From the NCBI RefSeq assembly GCF_003568845.1, contig NZ_CP030126.1, positions 1,391,001 to 1,455,000 on the forward strand: DNA of 64,000 nt, in the 5' to 3' direction. A program made the position numbers and the translations under genes. Under the pieces are notes generated by a model. It ran no database searches. It was not told the DNA's origin and worked only from the letters and a program-made list of their open reading frames with translations. Source of the DNA: Indioceanicola profundi. Lineage in GTDB: Bacteria > Pseudomonadota > Alphaproteobacteria > Azospirillales > Azospirillaceae. Positions 10,312 through 18,713 of the stretch are shown piece by piece. Position 1 is the first letter of the stretch. Each line of letters starts with the position of its first letter.

Positions 10312-11919
10312 GTGCAGTTCGGGGACCTGCCCCTGACGGAGGCTGAAGGGGCCATCCTGGCCCATTCCTTGACACTTCCCGGAGCAGTATTCCGGAAAGG
10401 CCGGGTACTCTCGGCCGATGATCTGGCGGCGTTACGCACAGCGGGGTTCCAGACCGTGGCTGCCGCCAAGCTGGAGGCGGAAGATGCGAGCGAGGATGAA
10501 GCAGCCAGCCGCATCGCACAGGCGGTCTTCGGCCCCGGCCTGACCGCCAGCGCCGCTTTCACCGGCCGCGTTAACCTCTATGCCGCGACCAATGGCGTCC
10601 TGGTTCTGGATACCGCCCGGCTGGAGCGGATGAACCTGCTGGATCAAGCCGTGACGATCGCCACCCTGCCTGCCTTCGCGCAGGTGCAGACTGGGCAGAT
10701 GGTCGCGACGGTGAAGATCATCCCCTTCGCCGCGCCGGTCACTTCCGTCGAACGTGCGGAAGCCCTGGCCCGGAACGGCGAACCGCCGATCCGCGTTGCC
10801 GGTTGGCAAGGTCTGGCAGCCGGGCTGGTGCAGACCGTGCTTCCTGGCACCAAGCCCGGCATGCTCGACAAGACGGTAGAGACAACCCGTCGTCGGCTGG
10901 AGGAGGTCGGAGCCACTCTTGCGACCGAACTCAGGGTTCCGCATGAACCTGGCGCGGTGGCGGACGCCATTGCAGCGCTACACAGGCAGGGCTGCGGTCT
11001 CATCCTGCTGATCGGCGCGTCCGCTATCACCGACAGGCGTGACGTGCTTCCCGCGGGGATCGAACGCGCCGGCGGCGGCGTGCACCATTTCGGGATGCCG
11101 GTCGATCCCGGCAACCTCCTCCTTCTGGCGGAGTTCGGCGGCGCCCCGGTCCTGGGCCTACCCGGTTGCGCCCGGTCACCCAAGCTGAATGGCTTTGACT
11201 GGGTGCTCCAGCGTCTGGCGGCGGGCATTCCGGTCAGCGGCACGGATATGATGCGGATGGGTGTCGGCGGGCTTCTGTCCGAAATCCCGTCACGCCCCCT
11301 GCCTCGCGATCGAGCGACGGAGATGCCGCGCGCTCCTAATATCGCTGCAATCATCCTGGCGGCTGGGCTGTCGCGCCGCATGGGCTCCAACAAGCTGCTC
11401 AAGGACCTTGGCGGACGCCCCCTTGTCAGCCATGCCGTTTCGGCAGCACTCGCCTCACAGGCCCGTCCCGTGCTGCTGGTCACCGGCCATCAGGCGGAAA
11501 GGGTACGGGCCGCCGTCACCGACGGACCGATCACCTTTGTTCATGCCGACGACTATTCAGCGGGGCTGAGCGCCTCGCTGAAAGCTGGACTGCAGGCATT
11601 GCCAGCGGATGTAGACGGGTTTGCTGTGATCCTGGGTGACATGCCGCGCGTCACCGCCGCTCATATCGATCGTCTGATCGCCGCCTACAGCCCTGCCGAC
11701 GGACGCACGATCTGCGTCGCCACCCACCGCGGCCGGCGCGGCAATCCTGTGCTGTGGGACCGCCGGTACATCGAGGAAATGCTGTCGCTGACGGGCGATG
11801 CCGGCGCCAGATCGCTGCTGACGAACCATGCCGAACAGCTTTGCGAAGTCGAAATGCCGGATGCCGGCGTTCTGCTGGACGTCGACACGCCGGAGGCACT
11901 TCCGGCGCTTGAACCGTAG
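10312..11919 (+). CDS. MoeA-like molybdopterin-binding domain fused to MocA-like cytidylyltransferase
   Basis: 535-residue two-domain cofactor protein that ends the operon, starting at GTG 10312, 4 nt after the previous stop. Residues 1 to about 335 form a molybdopterin-binding (MoCF/MoeA-related) region with GCGLILLIGASAITDRRDV. Residues about 341-535 form a nucleotidyltransferase with LAAGLSRRMGSNK at 349-361, as in MocA, which joins CMP to molybdopterin. The cytosine form of the cofactor is the one used by CoxL-family enzymes, so the fusion fits metal insertion plus CMP transfer. Specificity for CTP over GTP is inferred from the K-L-L context and the operon. Confidence 0.88.
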   Translation: MQFGDLPLTEAEGAILAHSLTLPGAVFRKGRVLSADDLAALRTAGFQTVAAAKLEAEDASEDEAASRIAQAVFGPGLTASAAFTGRVNLYAATNGVLVLDTARLERMNLLDQAVTIATLPAFAQVQTGQMVATVKIIPFAAPVTSVERAEALARNGEPPIRVAGWQGLAAGLVQTVLPGTKPGMLDKTVETTRRRLEEVGATLATELRVPHEPGAVADAIAALHRQGCGLILLIGASAITDRRDVLPAGIERAGGGVHHFGMPVDPGNLLLLAEFGGAPVLGLPGCARSPKLNGFDWVLQRLAAGIPVSGTDMMRMGVGGLLSEIPSRPLPRDRATEMPRAPNIAAIILAAGLSRRMGSNKLLKDLGGRPLVSHAVSAALASQARPVLLVTGHQAERVRAAVTDGPITFVHADDYSAGLSASLKAGLQALPADVDGFAVILGDMPRVTAAHIDRLIAAYSPADGRTICVATHRGRRGNPVLWDRRYIEEMLSLTGDAGARSLLTNHAEQLCEVEMPDAGVLLDVDTPEALPALEP

Positions 11920-11956
11920 ATGCGCGCCGAAGCCGGCCATGCGCTGCATGACCGAC

Positions 11957-12823
11957 CTACTTCGGGATGATCGCGGTTCCCCTGCGTACTTGCTGCTCGA
12001 TAATTACCGGTTCCGCCGTACCCGACTGTCCTATCCGGTCCAGATATTCCACAACCGCCTCCCCCAGCCCATGGAGGATCAGGTCGTTATGACCTGCCCG
12101 GGGCAACCATACCGCCTTCTTCGGTTCCGGAGCCGCTTTGAACAGCTGCCGGCCCAGCGCCACCGGCACGATCCGATCCCGCTCCCCATGGATGATCAGC
12201 AGCGGCGCCTGGACATCCGCGATACGGGACAGGCTGTCGAACCGGTCCAACAGCAGCAGGCGCACGGGTAGGAATGGATAGGCCTTGGCCGCGACATCGG
12301 TGATGCTGGTGAAGGGTGCTTCCAGCACAAGTGCCGCCGCCTTCCGTTCCGTCGCCAGCCTTACGGCGATGCCTGTCCCCAGGCTCTCACCATAGATCAC
12401 CAGCCTGCGCCCACTGACGCCCCGTGCCACCAGCCAGTCCAGCCAAGCCGCTCCATCGGTATGAAGCCCCCGCTCCGTCGGCTTTCCGGGGTTTCCGCCA
12501 TATCCGCGATACCCGGCCAGCAGCACGCCATAGCCGGCCCCGTGCAAGGTCCGGGCAATCTCCGCCCGATAGCCAACATGTCCGGCATTGCCGTGGAAGT
12601 GCGCCACCGTCGGCCTGTCTTCCGTCCGCGGCGGCGCGTAGAGGCCGCTCAACAGCAGCCCGTCCGGCGTTTCCACGGTGACTGTCCGGAACGCCGGCAG
12701 CCCGACCTCCGCCGGGATCGGGATGGACCTGTCGGGAAAATACTGAAGGCTGCGCTGAAAGGCGAAGACCACCGCACAGAGCGCCAGATACAGGCTCAGC
12801 GCCGCGACCACCCATCCCAGCAT
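11957..12823 (-). CDS. Membrane-anchored alpha/beta hydrolase (BEM46/ABHD13-like)
   Basis: 288-residue serine hydrolase. One N-terminal transmembrane helix (about residues 2-25, LGWVVAALSLYLALCAVVF) is followed by an alpha/beta hydrolase fold with HFHGNAGH (oxyanion region), the nucleophile elbow GESLGTG, an Asp in HGERDRIV and His in RAGHNDL, forming a plausible triad. The ATG at 12823 is preferred because GGAGAGGAGG lies just before it and it begins 16 nt after the ABC exporter stop; a longer frame runs back to 12922 inside that gene. The substrate is unknown. Convergent with the cox operon end. Confidence 0.88.
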   Translation of the reverse strand: MLGWVVAALSLYLALCAVVFAFQRSLQYFPDRSIPIPAEVGLPAFRTVTVETPDGLLLSGLYAPPRTEDRPTVAHFHGNAGHVGYRAEIARTLHGAGYGVLLAGYRGYGGNPGKPTERGLHTDGAAWLDWLVARGVSGRRLVIYGESLGTGIAVRLATERKAAALVLEAPFTSITDVAAKAYPFLPVRLLLLDRFDSLSRIADVQAPLLIIHGERDRIVPVALGRQLFKAAPEPKKAVWLPRAGHNDLILHGLGEAVVEYLDRIGQSGTAEPVIIEQQVRRGTAIIPK

Positions 12824-12839
12824 GCCGAGCCTCCTCTCC

Positions 12840-14675
12840 TCAGCTTCCGCCGCCAGCCGTTTCCGCGTCGCGGGCGCCAAGCTGGATGGCATGGAAGCGG
12901 GCATATGCGCCACCCGCGGCAATCAGCTCCGCATGGGTCCCCACTTCCGCCACGCGCCCGCGATCCAGCACATAGATTCGGTCGGCCTCCATGATGGTGG
13001 ACAGCCGGTGGGCGATGACAAGCGTGGTGCGACCCTGCTGGAGCCGCTTCAGCGCATCCTGGATGGCCCGCTCACTTTCGCTGTCCAGCGCGCTGGTGGC
13101 CTCGTCCAGCACCAGGATCGGGGCATCCTTCAGCATGGCTCTGGCGATGGCTATGCGCTGGCGTTGTCCACCGGACAGTTTGGCTCCGTTCTCCCCGACC
13201 AGCGTGTCGTATCCGTCGGGCAGCGCCATGATGAAGTCGTGCGCTGCGGCGTCCCTGGCTACCTGCTCGATCTCCTCCTGCCTGGCGTCGGCGCGTCCAT
13301 AGGCGATATTTGCGCGGATCGTGTCGTCGAACAGCGCGGTTTCCTGGCTGACAAGTGCGATGTTGGCGCGAAGGCTCTCCAGCGTCACGTCCCGCACGTC
13401 GTGGTCGCCGACCATCACCCGCCCGCTTGTCACGTCGTAGAAGCGGGGAATAAGATTCAGGACCGTGGACTTGCCCGCTCCGCTGCTGCCCACCAGGGCC
13501 ACCATTCGGCCGGCCGGTATATCCAGGTCGATGCCGTCCAGGGCCGGCAGCCCCTCGCCATAGCTGAAGGTCACGCTCTCGAACCGGACCGAGTGTACCG
13601 CGCGCGGGAGCGCGGCAGCCCCCGGCCGCTCCGTTATGGTGGGCCTCATATCCAACACGTCGAGCACCCGCTCGGCCGAAGCGAGGCCGATCTGAAGCTG
13701 CGCATTCAGCTTCGTCAGGGCGTTCATGGGCTGGTAGGCGAGCATGAAGGCGGTGATGAAGCTGACCAACTCGCCCGCGGTCGCCGTACCGTCCGAAATA
13801 CGGAACCCGCCATAGACGATGATCGCCACCACTACCAGTCCGCTGAAAGTCTCGTTGATCGGCATCAGGGAGGCTGAAATCCGGTAGCTCTTCACCGCCA
13901 ATGCGCGCAGCCTCTGAATCAGCCCGCCAGCGCGCGCCTCCTCATGCGCTTCCATCCCATAGGCCTTGACGTGCCGGACGCCTTGGAAGGTCTGCCCCAG
14001 CATTGCAGTGAAGGCTCCCAGTTCCTGCTGCGTGCGCCCGGCCACCCGACGCAGCCGCCGACCAATCCGACCGAGCACAATTCCGGCAAGGGGAAACACG
14101 ATGAAGGCAATGCAGGCCAGTATCCAGTCGCGCAGGAACATCACCGTAACCAGCGCCACCAGGGTCAGCCCGTGCCTGATCATGCCGGTCAGACATTCAG
14201 CCACCGCCGCCCGCATCTGCGAGACGTCGTTGACCAGGCGGGAGACGAGCTGCCCGGATGCCTGCGATTGCAGATAGGCGAGGTCGGCGCGGACGAGGTG
14301 CCGGTAGACCTGGGCCTGCACCATGGCCACAACGCCCTGCCCGACCTGATTGACCGTGATGGCGTGGAGATACCCCCCCATGCCTCGCGCCACGAAGGTG
14401 ACGAAGACAACCGCCGCGAACGGCAGCAGCCACCCCTCATTGTTGGGCGTCAGCACACGGTCGAGAAGATCCTTCGTGTACCACGCGATACCGGCGGTAC
14501 TCACCCCTTCGACCGCCGCCATCAACAGGGCGAAAGCGAGCTGGCCCCGGTATGGCCGGAGATAGTCCCGTGTCAGGCGCGTCAGCAGTGGAAAGGTGCC
14601 ACGGTGGGCTGGGTTGGTCGGCACGTTCACGAAATCACACGCGAAGGGATCGGCCGCGTTCCTTAGCACACCCAC
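12840..14675 (-). CDS. ABC exporter, fused permease-ATPase (MsbA-like)
   Basis: 611-residue half-transporter. The N-terminal six-helix membrane domain (about 30-330) is followed by an ATPase with VALVGSSGAGKS (Walker A), LSGGQRQRIAIARAM (signature) and ILVLDEATSALDSESE (Walker B), and ends with the HRLSTI switch histidine. Overall order and loop sequences resemble MsbA lipid A-core flippases. The start is uncertain: the longest frame begins with GTG at 14675, while a second GTG at 14630 gives a start nearer the conserved region. Cotranscribed with the downstream hydrolase. It lies apart from the usual lipid A genes, so a different lipid or drug cargo is possible. Confidence 0.9.
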   Translation of the reverse strand: MGVLRNAADPFACDFVNVPTNPAHRGTFPLLTRLTRDYLRPYRGQLAFALLMAAVEGVSTAGIAWYTKDLLDRVLTPNNEGWLLPFAAVVFVTFVARGMGGYLHAITVNQVGQGVVAMVQAQVYRHLVRADLAYLQSQASGQLVSRLVNDVSQMRAAVAECLTGMIRHGLTLVALVTVMFLRDWILACIAFIVFPLAGIVLGRIGRRLRRVAGRTQQELGAFTAMLGQTFQGVRHVKAYGMEAHEEARAGGLIQRLRALAVKSYRISASLMPINETFSGLVVVAIIVYGGFRISDGTATAGELVSFITAFMLAYQPMNALTKLNAQLQIGLASAERVLDVLDMRPTITERPGAAALPRAVHSVRFESVTFSYGEGLPALDGIDLDIPAGRMVALVGSSGAGKSTVLNLIPRFYDVTSGRVMVGDHDVRDVTLESLRANIALVSQETALFDDTIRANIAYGRADARQEEIEQVARDAAAHDFIMALPDGYDTLVGENGAKLSGGQRQRIAIARAMLKDAPILVLDEATSALDSESERAIQDALKRLQQGRTTLVIAHRLSTIMEADRIYVLDRGRVAEVGTHAELIAAGGAYARFHAIQLGARDAETAGGGS

Positions 14676-14800
14676 GCCACGGCATCACGCCCATCTCATC
14701 CGAGGCCGCTACGATCCTGTTAACCCTTTGGAGCGGGAACAAGATGGTGAGGTGGCGGTTAGCACTGGAAAGATTGCTTCCATCATCGAGGACCACTCCG

Positions 14801-15274
14801 ATGCGAATGCCTGCACGACTGACCGCTGTGGCGGCGGCTGCCGCCATGAGCCTTGGCGCCTGCACCCAGGGGCAGGGCCCGAGCAATGAAACGCTGGGAA
14901 CGCTGGGCGGCGCTGCCGGCGGCGCTATACTTGGCTCGCAGATCGGCGGCGGTTCGGGCCGGACGGCCGCTACGGCAATCGGCGCCGTCCTCGGCGCACT
15001 GGCGGGCCGGGAAATCGCGCAACGGATGAGCAGCGCCGATCAGGAGCGCGCGGCGACCGCCGAACGGACGGCCGTGGCCCGTAACGAGGCCATAACCTGG
15101 AACAATCCCGATACCGGCGCGCGAGGCACGATCGAGCCGGTGCGGACCTATACCAACGCCGAAGGCAACCTCTGCCGCGAATACACGCACACCGTCTATA
15201 TTGATGGCCAGCCGGAGACTGCGCGTGGAACGGCCTGCCGCCAGGATGACGGGACTTGGCGTCTGGTCGCCTGA
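14801..15274 (+). CDS. Lipoprotein with glycine-zipper (17-kDa surface antigen-like)
   Basis: 157-residue outer-membrane-type lipoprotein. The start MRMPARL at 14801 has GAGGA about 9 nt upstream. The signal peptide ends in a lipobox LGAC, so Cys22 would be lipidated. Then comes a glycine zipper 2TM segment (LGGAAGGAILGSQIGGGSG with GAVLGALAGREI), as in the rickettsial 17-kDa antigen and SlyB/OsmB-type proteins. The C-terminal half (TYTNAEGNLCREYTHTVYI, RGTACRQDDGTWRLV) matches the conserved end of the surface-antigen family. It is divergent from the ABC exporter; likely envelope integrity, precise role unknown. Confidence 0.85.
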   Translation: MRMPARLTAVAAAAAMSLGACTQGQGPSNETLGTLGGAAGGAILGSQIGGGSGRTAATAIGAVLGALAGREIAQRMSSADQERAATAERTAVARNEAITWNNPDTGARGTIEPVRTYTNAEGNLCREYTHTVYIDGQPETARGTACRQDDGTWRLVA

Positions 15275-15325
15275 CGCACGCTTATTCCCATCACGGAGAC
15301 GCACCGACAGGAAGGAGATACAGCG

Positions 15326-16078
15326 ATGCCGATACGGACCCTGCGCCCGCTTCTTGCCGGCGCCGCCCTCGGCGCGGCGCTGGCGTTCGGCCCCGTGCTG
15401 CCAGCCTCGGCCGGCCTCGACGAAGGCATCTCCGCCTATGAGGCCGGAGAGTTCGCGACGGCCATGGCGGAGCTGAAGCCCCTGGCCGACCAGGGAAACC
15501 CCCAGGCCCAGTACTATGTCGGCCGCATGTATGCAAATGGCGAGGGAACGCTGAAGCACTATTCCCTCGCCCATACCTACCTGACTCTCGCCGCCAACCA
15601 GGGCGTGACCGACGCGCTGACGTCGAAAGCTGAAATCAGCGGCAACCTCAGCCAGCGCGATATCATCGACTCGCTTCAGCGGCAGAATGACATGCTCCTG
15701 GCCCAGCAGGCCGGTGTTCAGCAGGCTCTGGATCAGGGTGCCGCCGGCACTCAGCAGGCGGCAGCGCAGCCGGCTGGAGAGCAGCAGGCCGGTACGCAGC
15801 AGAACGCAGCACAGCAGGACGGCGAGGAAGTGGCCATGGCCCAGCCGGATGCACCGGCAGCGGATGACGATATCGCAGAGATGGACCGGAACGAGTTGGT
15901 CCGCGCCGTCCAGGAGCAGTTGAACCGACTTGGCTATAGCGCCGGCACTCCCGACGGGCTCTACGGACCTTCGACCCGCAGCGCCATCCAGAACTTCCAA
16001 CGGGATGCCGACCTATCGGCCGATGGGGAAGCGACGCCCGACCTCCTCCGCGCTCTCCGCGCCGCGGAGCCGAGCTGA
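15326..16078 (+). CDS. Secreted Sel1-repeat and peptidoglycan-binding protein
   Basis: 250-residue exported protein with a strong Shine-Dalgarno (AGGAAGGAG) before the ATG. The signal peptide covers about residues 1-30 (ending PASAG). Residues 35-100 hold Sel1-like repeats (AYEAGEFATAMAELKPLADQ, GNPQAQYYVGRMYANGEG). A Gln/Ala-rich spacer follows (about 110-175), then a PG_binding_1 domain at about 190-248 (QLNRLGYSAGTPDGLYGPST, AIQNFQRDADL). It probably sits in the periplasm on the cell wall, 51 nt downstream of the lipoprotein gene and perhaps cotranscribed with it. Confidence 0.88.
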   Translation: MPIRTLRPLLAGAALGAALAFGPVLPASAGLDEGISAYEAGEFATAMAELKPLADQGNPQAQYYVGRMYANGEGTLKHYSLAHTYLTLAANQGVTDALTSKAEISGNLSQRDIIDSLQRQNDMLLAQQAGVQQALDQGAAGTQQAAAQPAGEQQAGTQQNAAQQDGEEVAMAQPDAPAADDDIAEMDRNELVRAVQEQLNRLGYSAGTPDGLYGPSTRSAIQNFQRDADLSADGEATPDLLRALRAAEPS

Positions 16079-16100
16079 CCGAAGGCGGCCGCCTCCGGCA

Positions 16101-16421
16101 TCAAGCCGGCGAGCGGCCGCGTATCCAGCCGGCGACGATCGCGCCGACATTCGCCTGTAGAAACTCAACGCCGATCCCTGCCTTGTTGGAGCGGACGACG
16201 CGGATCGGCGTGTCGATCGGCACCTGCGGAAGTCGCAACGATCCTTCTGCTCCGACCTTAACCTCTAGGACTGGAGACAGAAATGCCCCGCCGGGCGACA
16301 CGTCGGAAATCCGGCAGGTAATTTCCCGGCCCCCAATCCTCAGAACCGCCTCCGCCTGAACTTGGTCCCGTCGGAAATTCCGCCTGTTCCGGAACAGGGC
16401 GGCCCTCAGCAATCTCAGCAT
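16101..16421 (-). CDS. PilZ-domain protein
   Basis: 106-residue protein that is almost entirely a PilZ domain, the common c-di-GMP receptor. The basic N-terminal region with RNRRNFRRDQVQ provides the arginine-rich motif (RxxxR), and SDVSPGGAFL matches the second motif (D/NxSxxG). It ends in GIGVEFLQ, as in the family. The start at 16421 is supported by AGGAGGAGGG upstream; the open frame reaching back to 16598 lies inside the next gene. It is the last gene of the CheZ-STAS-kinase-phosphatase cassette, 28 nt from its neighbour. Confidence 0.85.
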   Translation of the reverse strand: MLRLLRAALFRNRRNFRRDQVQAEAVLRIGGREITCRISDVSPGGAFLSPVLEVKVGAEGSLRLPQVPIDTPIRVVRSNKAGIGVEFLQANVGAIVAGWIRGRSPA

Positions 16422-16449
16422 TCCGTCCCTCCTCCTATCCAAAGACCGA

Positions 16450-17640
16450 TCAAGCGCTACGGGAAATGCATATCGCCGTGAGGTCGTCGGCGAGCGGATG
16501 CTGCGCAACCTTGTCGAAGGCGGCCAGCAGCCGTTTGAGCCTGCCGGGACCGCCCTGAAATGCCTCTGTAGCCAGACGCACCAGCCCTGGCTCCCCAATC
16601 AGGTGTCCTTGCCCGTCCACCGCTTCGGTCATGGCATCGCTGTAGATCAGAAGCGTGGCGCCCGGCGGAAATGGAACCGTATCCGACGTCAGCATGGGGC
16701 TGTTAGTGATACCGAGCATCAGGCCGCTGGCATCAAGCATCGTGGCCTCACCAGCCCCCACGAGCAGCGGACTGGGTGCGCCGGCGGCTGCGTAGCTGAG
16801 CGTTCCCTGGCGCGTGTCGACAATGCAGTAGAAGCAGGTCGCGAACTGGCCGACTGGCAGCAGATCCTTCAGCGGGCGGTTCAGCATCAACAGCCATTCC
16901 GTCGGCTCATATCCGTGCGGCGGCAGGCGCTCGAGCAGCGTATGGAAGCGGAAAGTATTGATGGCGGCGGAGATACCGTGGCCCGAAAAGTCGGCAACAA
17001 GGATGCCCAGCCGATCCGCATCCAGTTCGAACAAGGTCCAGAAATCGCCGCCCAGCTCATCCGAGGGCTCGAATACCCCCTCCAACTCAACCCCGTACCG
17101 GGCTGCAACGGCGCTGATCCTGCGCTGGTCCGGAATGAGGGAGAGCTGCATGCTTCGGGCGAGCCGGAGTTCACCTTCAAGACGACGGTGGAAGTCCGTG
17201 AGATTCCGCAGCAGGAATTGCTTTTCCAGATGCAGCCTGACTCGCGTCATGCATTCGCCGGGATTGATCGGCTTCGCGATGATGTCGCTGGCTCCTGCCT
17301 CGAAACTTCGTACCCCTGCCGGGTCAGTGGCTGGCGAAGTCTGAATGATAACAGGCAAGTCGGCGCCGGCCGGCATCCGGCGGATGGAGCGGCACAATTC
17401 CAGCCCGTCCATCCCGGGAACATCCACATCCAGGATGACCAGATCGGCTCCCGCAGCGGCGAACCTGGCCAACCCAGCCTCCCCATCCTCTGCGAAGTCG
17501 ATCCGGGTCAGCCCGATGCGCGCAAGGCATCGTCCCAACTCATCGCGGCTGGACCCGCTAGCATCCACGACCAGTACGCGGCACTCCGTGAACGGAGCGC
17601 GCCTCGCATCAGCCTGGATTGTTGCCGGGTCTGCCAGCAT
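16450..17640 (-). CDS. Receiver-PP2C phosphatase (RsbU/SpoIIE type)
   Basis: 396-residue two-domain regulator. A receiver domain (about 20-140) has acidic D26, phospho-acceptor D71 (VILDVDVPGMDG) and K122 (AKPIN). The C-terminal PP2C-type Ser/Thr phosphatase has EPSDELGGDFW (metal ligand D198) and VADFSGHGISAA (D216). Such proteins dephosphorylate STAS antagonists when activated by a histidine kinase, and a STAS gene lies two genes upstream on the same strand. It is separated from the kinase-like gene by only 4 nt. The cognate kinase for the receiver is not in this window. Confidence 0.93.
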   Translation of the reverse strand: MLADPATIQADARRAPFTECRVLVVDASGSSRDELGRCLARIGLTRIDFAEDGEAGLARFAAAGADLVILDVDVPGMDGLELCRSIRRMPAGADLPVIIQTSPATDPAGVRSFEAGASDIIAKPINPGECMTRVRLHLEKQFLLRNLTDFHRRLEGELRLARSMQLSLIPDQRRISAVAARYGVELEGVFEPSDELGGDFWTLFELDADRLGILVADFSGHGISAAINTFRFHTLLERLPPHGYEPTEWLLMLNRPLKDLLPVGQFATCFYCIVDTRQGTLSYAAAGAPSPLLVGAGEATMLDASGLMLGITNSPMLTSDTVPFPPGATLLIYSDAMTEAVDGQGHLIGEPGLVRLATEAFQGGPGRLKRLLAAFDKVAQHPLADDLTAICISRSA

Positions 17641-17644
17641 GCGG

Positions 17645-18385
17645 CTACCTGTGAAATTTCAGCCGAATGCGCCGGCCGCCATCGGCAAAGGATATCTCGT
17701 CGGCTATTTCCCGGATTATCTGAAGCCCGCGTCCGGATTTCGCGTCTGGCATCGCGGGTACAAGTCCGGCTGTATCGAAGCCGGCTCCCTGGTCGCGCAC
17801 CTCCAGAATGAGCGGTCCGCTGTCCCAGCGGGCATCCACGGCCACCATGCGGCATGCCACCTCGGGCCGAGCCAGCGCCTCCCGCACGGCTGCATAGAAG
17901 CTGTTATAACCTTCCGCATTGTCGGAGGGACCGCGCCGGATGCCCAGATTTCCATGGATAATGGCGTTAATCAGCGCCTCATGGACCGCCAACTCCACCT
18001 CTGGCCGCCGCAAGTGACCCAGGGCGCCATGCGCGACAAGCCAGTCGCATAGAAGCACGGCCACATCGAGGGAAAACGCGGCTTCGGTCGTCAGGCAGAG
18101 GACCAAGCGGGTGCCGCCCTGCTGGCCGGCATCCAGCAGGTCGGCCCGATCCAGCCAATCGGGCACCTCGCCCTGCCCGTCCAATTGCAGGAAGCACCAT
18201 GCTCCCGCTTCAAAGGCCGCTCGGACAGTCGCTGCATCCGCGCGCGACGAAACATGGATGTCGGCCATGCGCCCGCATGCCGATGCAACCGGAACACCAA
18301 GCTGATCGGCCACCCGCTCCAGATGGTCGGGGGCGATATCGATCCCGGCGAGAGCGGAGCCAGATGATGTCACGATCCGGTCCAT
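17645..18385 (-). CDS. Anti-sigma-like serine kinase (HATPase, RsbW family) with N-terminal extension
   Basis: 246 residues. The C-terminal part (about 125-246) is a GHKL ATPase of the RsbW/SpoIIAB kind: N-box ELAVHEALINAIIHGN (N140, N146), D198 in EVRDQGAGFD, and GRGLQII at 218-224. The N-terminal 120 residues do not resemble known RsbW proteins and look like a degenerate receiver-like or regulatory fold (hydrophobic strands ending TRLVLCLTTEAAFSLDVAVLL). The start at 18385 lies 4 nt after the STAS stop. Predicted to phosphorylate the neighbouring STAS protein. No sigma-factor gene is adjacent, so the final target is unknown. Confidence 0.86.
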   Translation of the reverse strand: MDRIVTSSGSALAGIDIAPDHLERVADQLGVPVASACGRMADIHVSSRADAATVRAAFEAGAWCFLQLDGQGEVPDWLDRADLLDAGQQGGTRLVLCLTTEAAFSLDVAVLLCDWLVAHGALGHLRRPEVELAVHEALINAIIHGNLGIRRGPSDNAEGYNSFYAAVREALARPEVACRMVAVDARWDSGPLILEVRDQGAGFDTAGLVPAMPDAKSGRGLQIIREIADEISFADGGRRIRLKFHR

Positions 18386-18389
18386 CCCC

Positions 18390-18695
18390 TCAGTCGCGCA
18401 CCAGGAACAACGTGTCGAACTTTGCGATCTGCAGCACCCGGCGCACACTGCCCGTCGCGCCCCGCAGTTCGATCTCCACATTCCGCGGCATAGCGATGTC
18501 CCGGGCGATCAGGAACATGCCGAGCCCGGAACTGTCGATGAAGTCCAGCCCCGCCAGATCAAAGATGCAACGCGATCCGTGCATCTTCTCCATACTGTCG
18601 ATTACGGAGCGGAACCTGTCATGGTCCACCAGGGTCATACGTCCGGAGAAGTTGACCACAATCCCGCCATCGATCTCTTGGACTGAATAGTCCAT
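18390..18695 (-). CDS. STAS-domain anti-sigma factor antagonist
   Basis: 101-residue single STAS domain, the switch component of a partner-switching module. It contains IDSSGLGMF at 53-61, the site where RsbW-type kinases phosphorylate; Ser56 aligns with Ser58 of SpoIIAA. Length and layout match SpoIIAA/RsbV. The gene lies between CheZ (18 nt upstream) and the kinase (4 nt downstream), and two genes from the PP2C phosphatase, so kinase, substrate and phosphatase are encoded together. Confidence 0.93.
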   Translation of the reverse strand: MDYSVQEIDGGIVVNFSGRMTLVDHDRFRSVIDSMEKMHGSRCIFDLAGLDFIDSSGLGMFLIARDIAMPRNVEIELRGATGSVRRVLQIAKFDTLFLVRD

Positions 18696-18713
18696 TACCC
18701 TCTCCGTGGAGAA

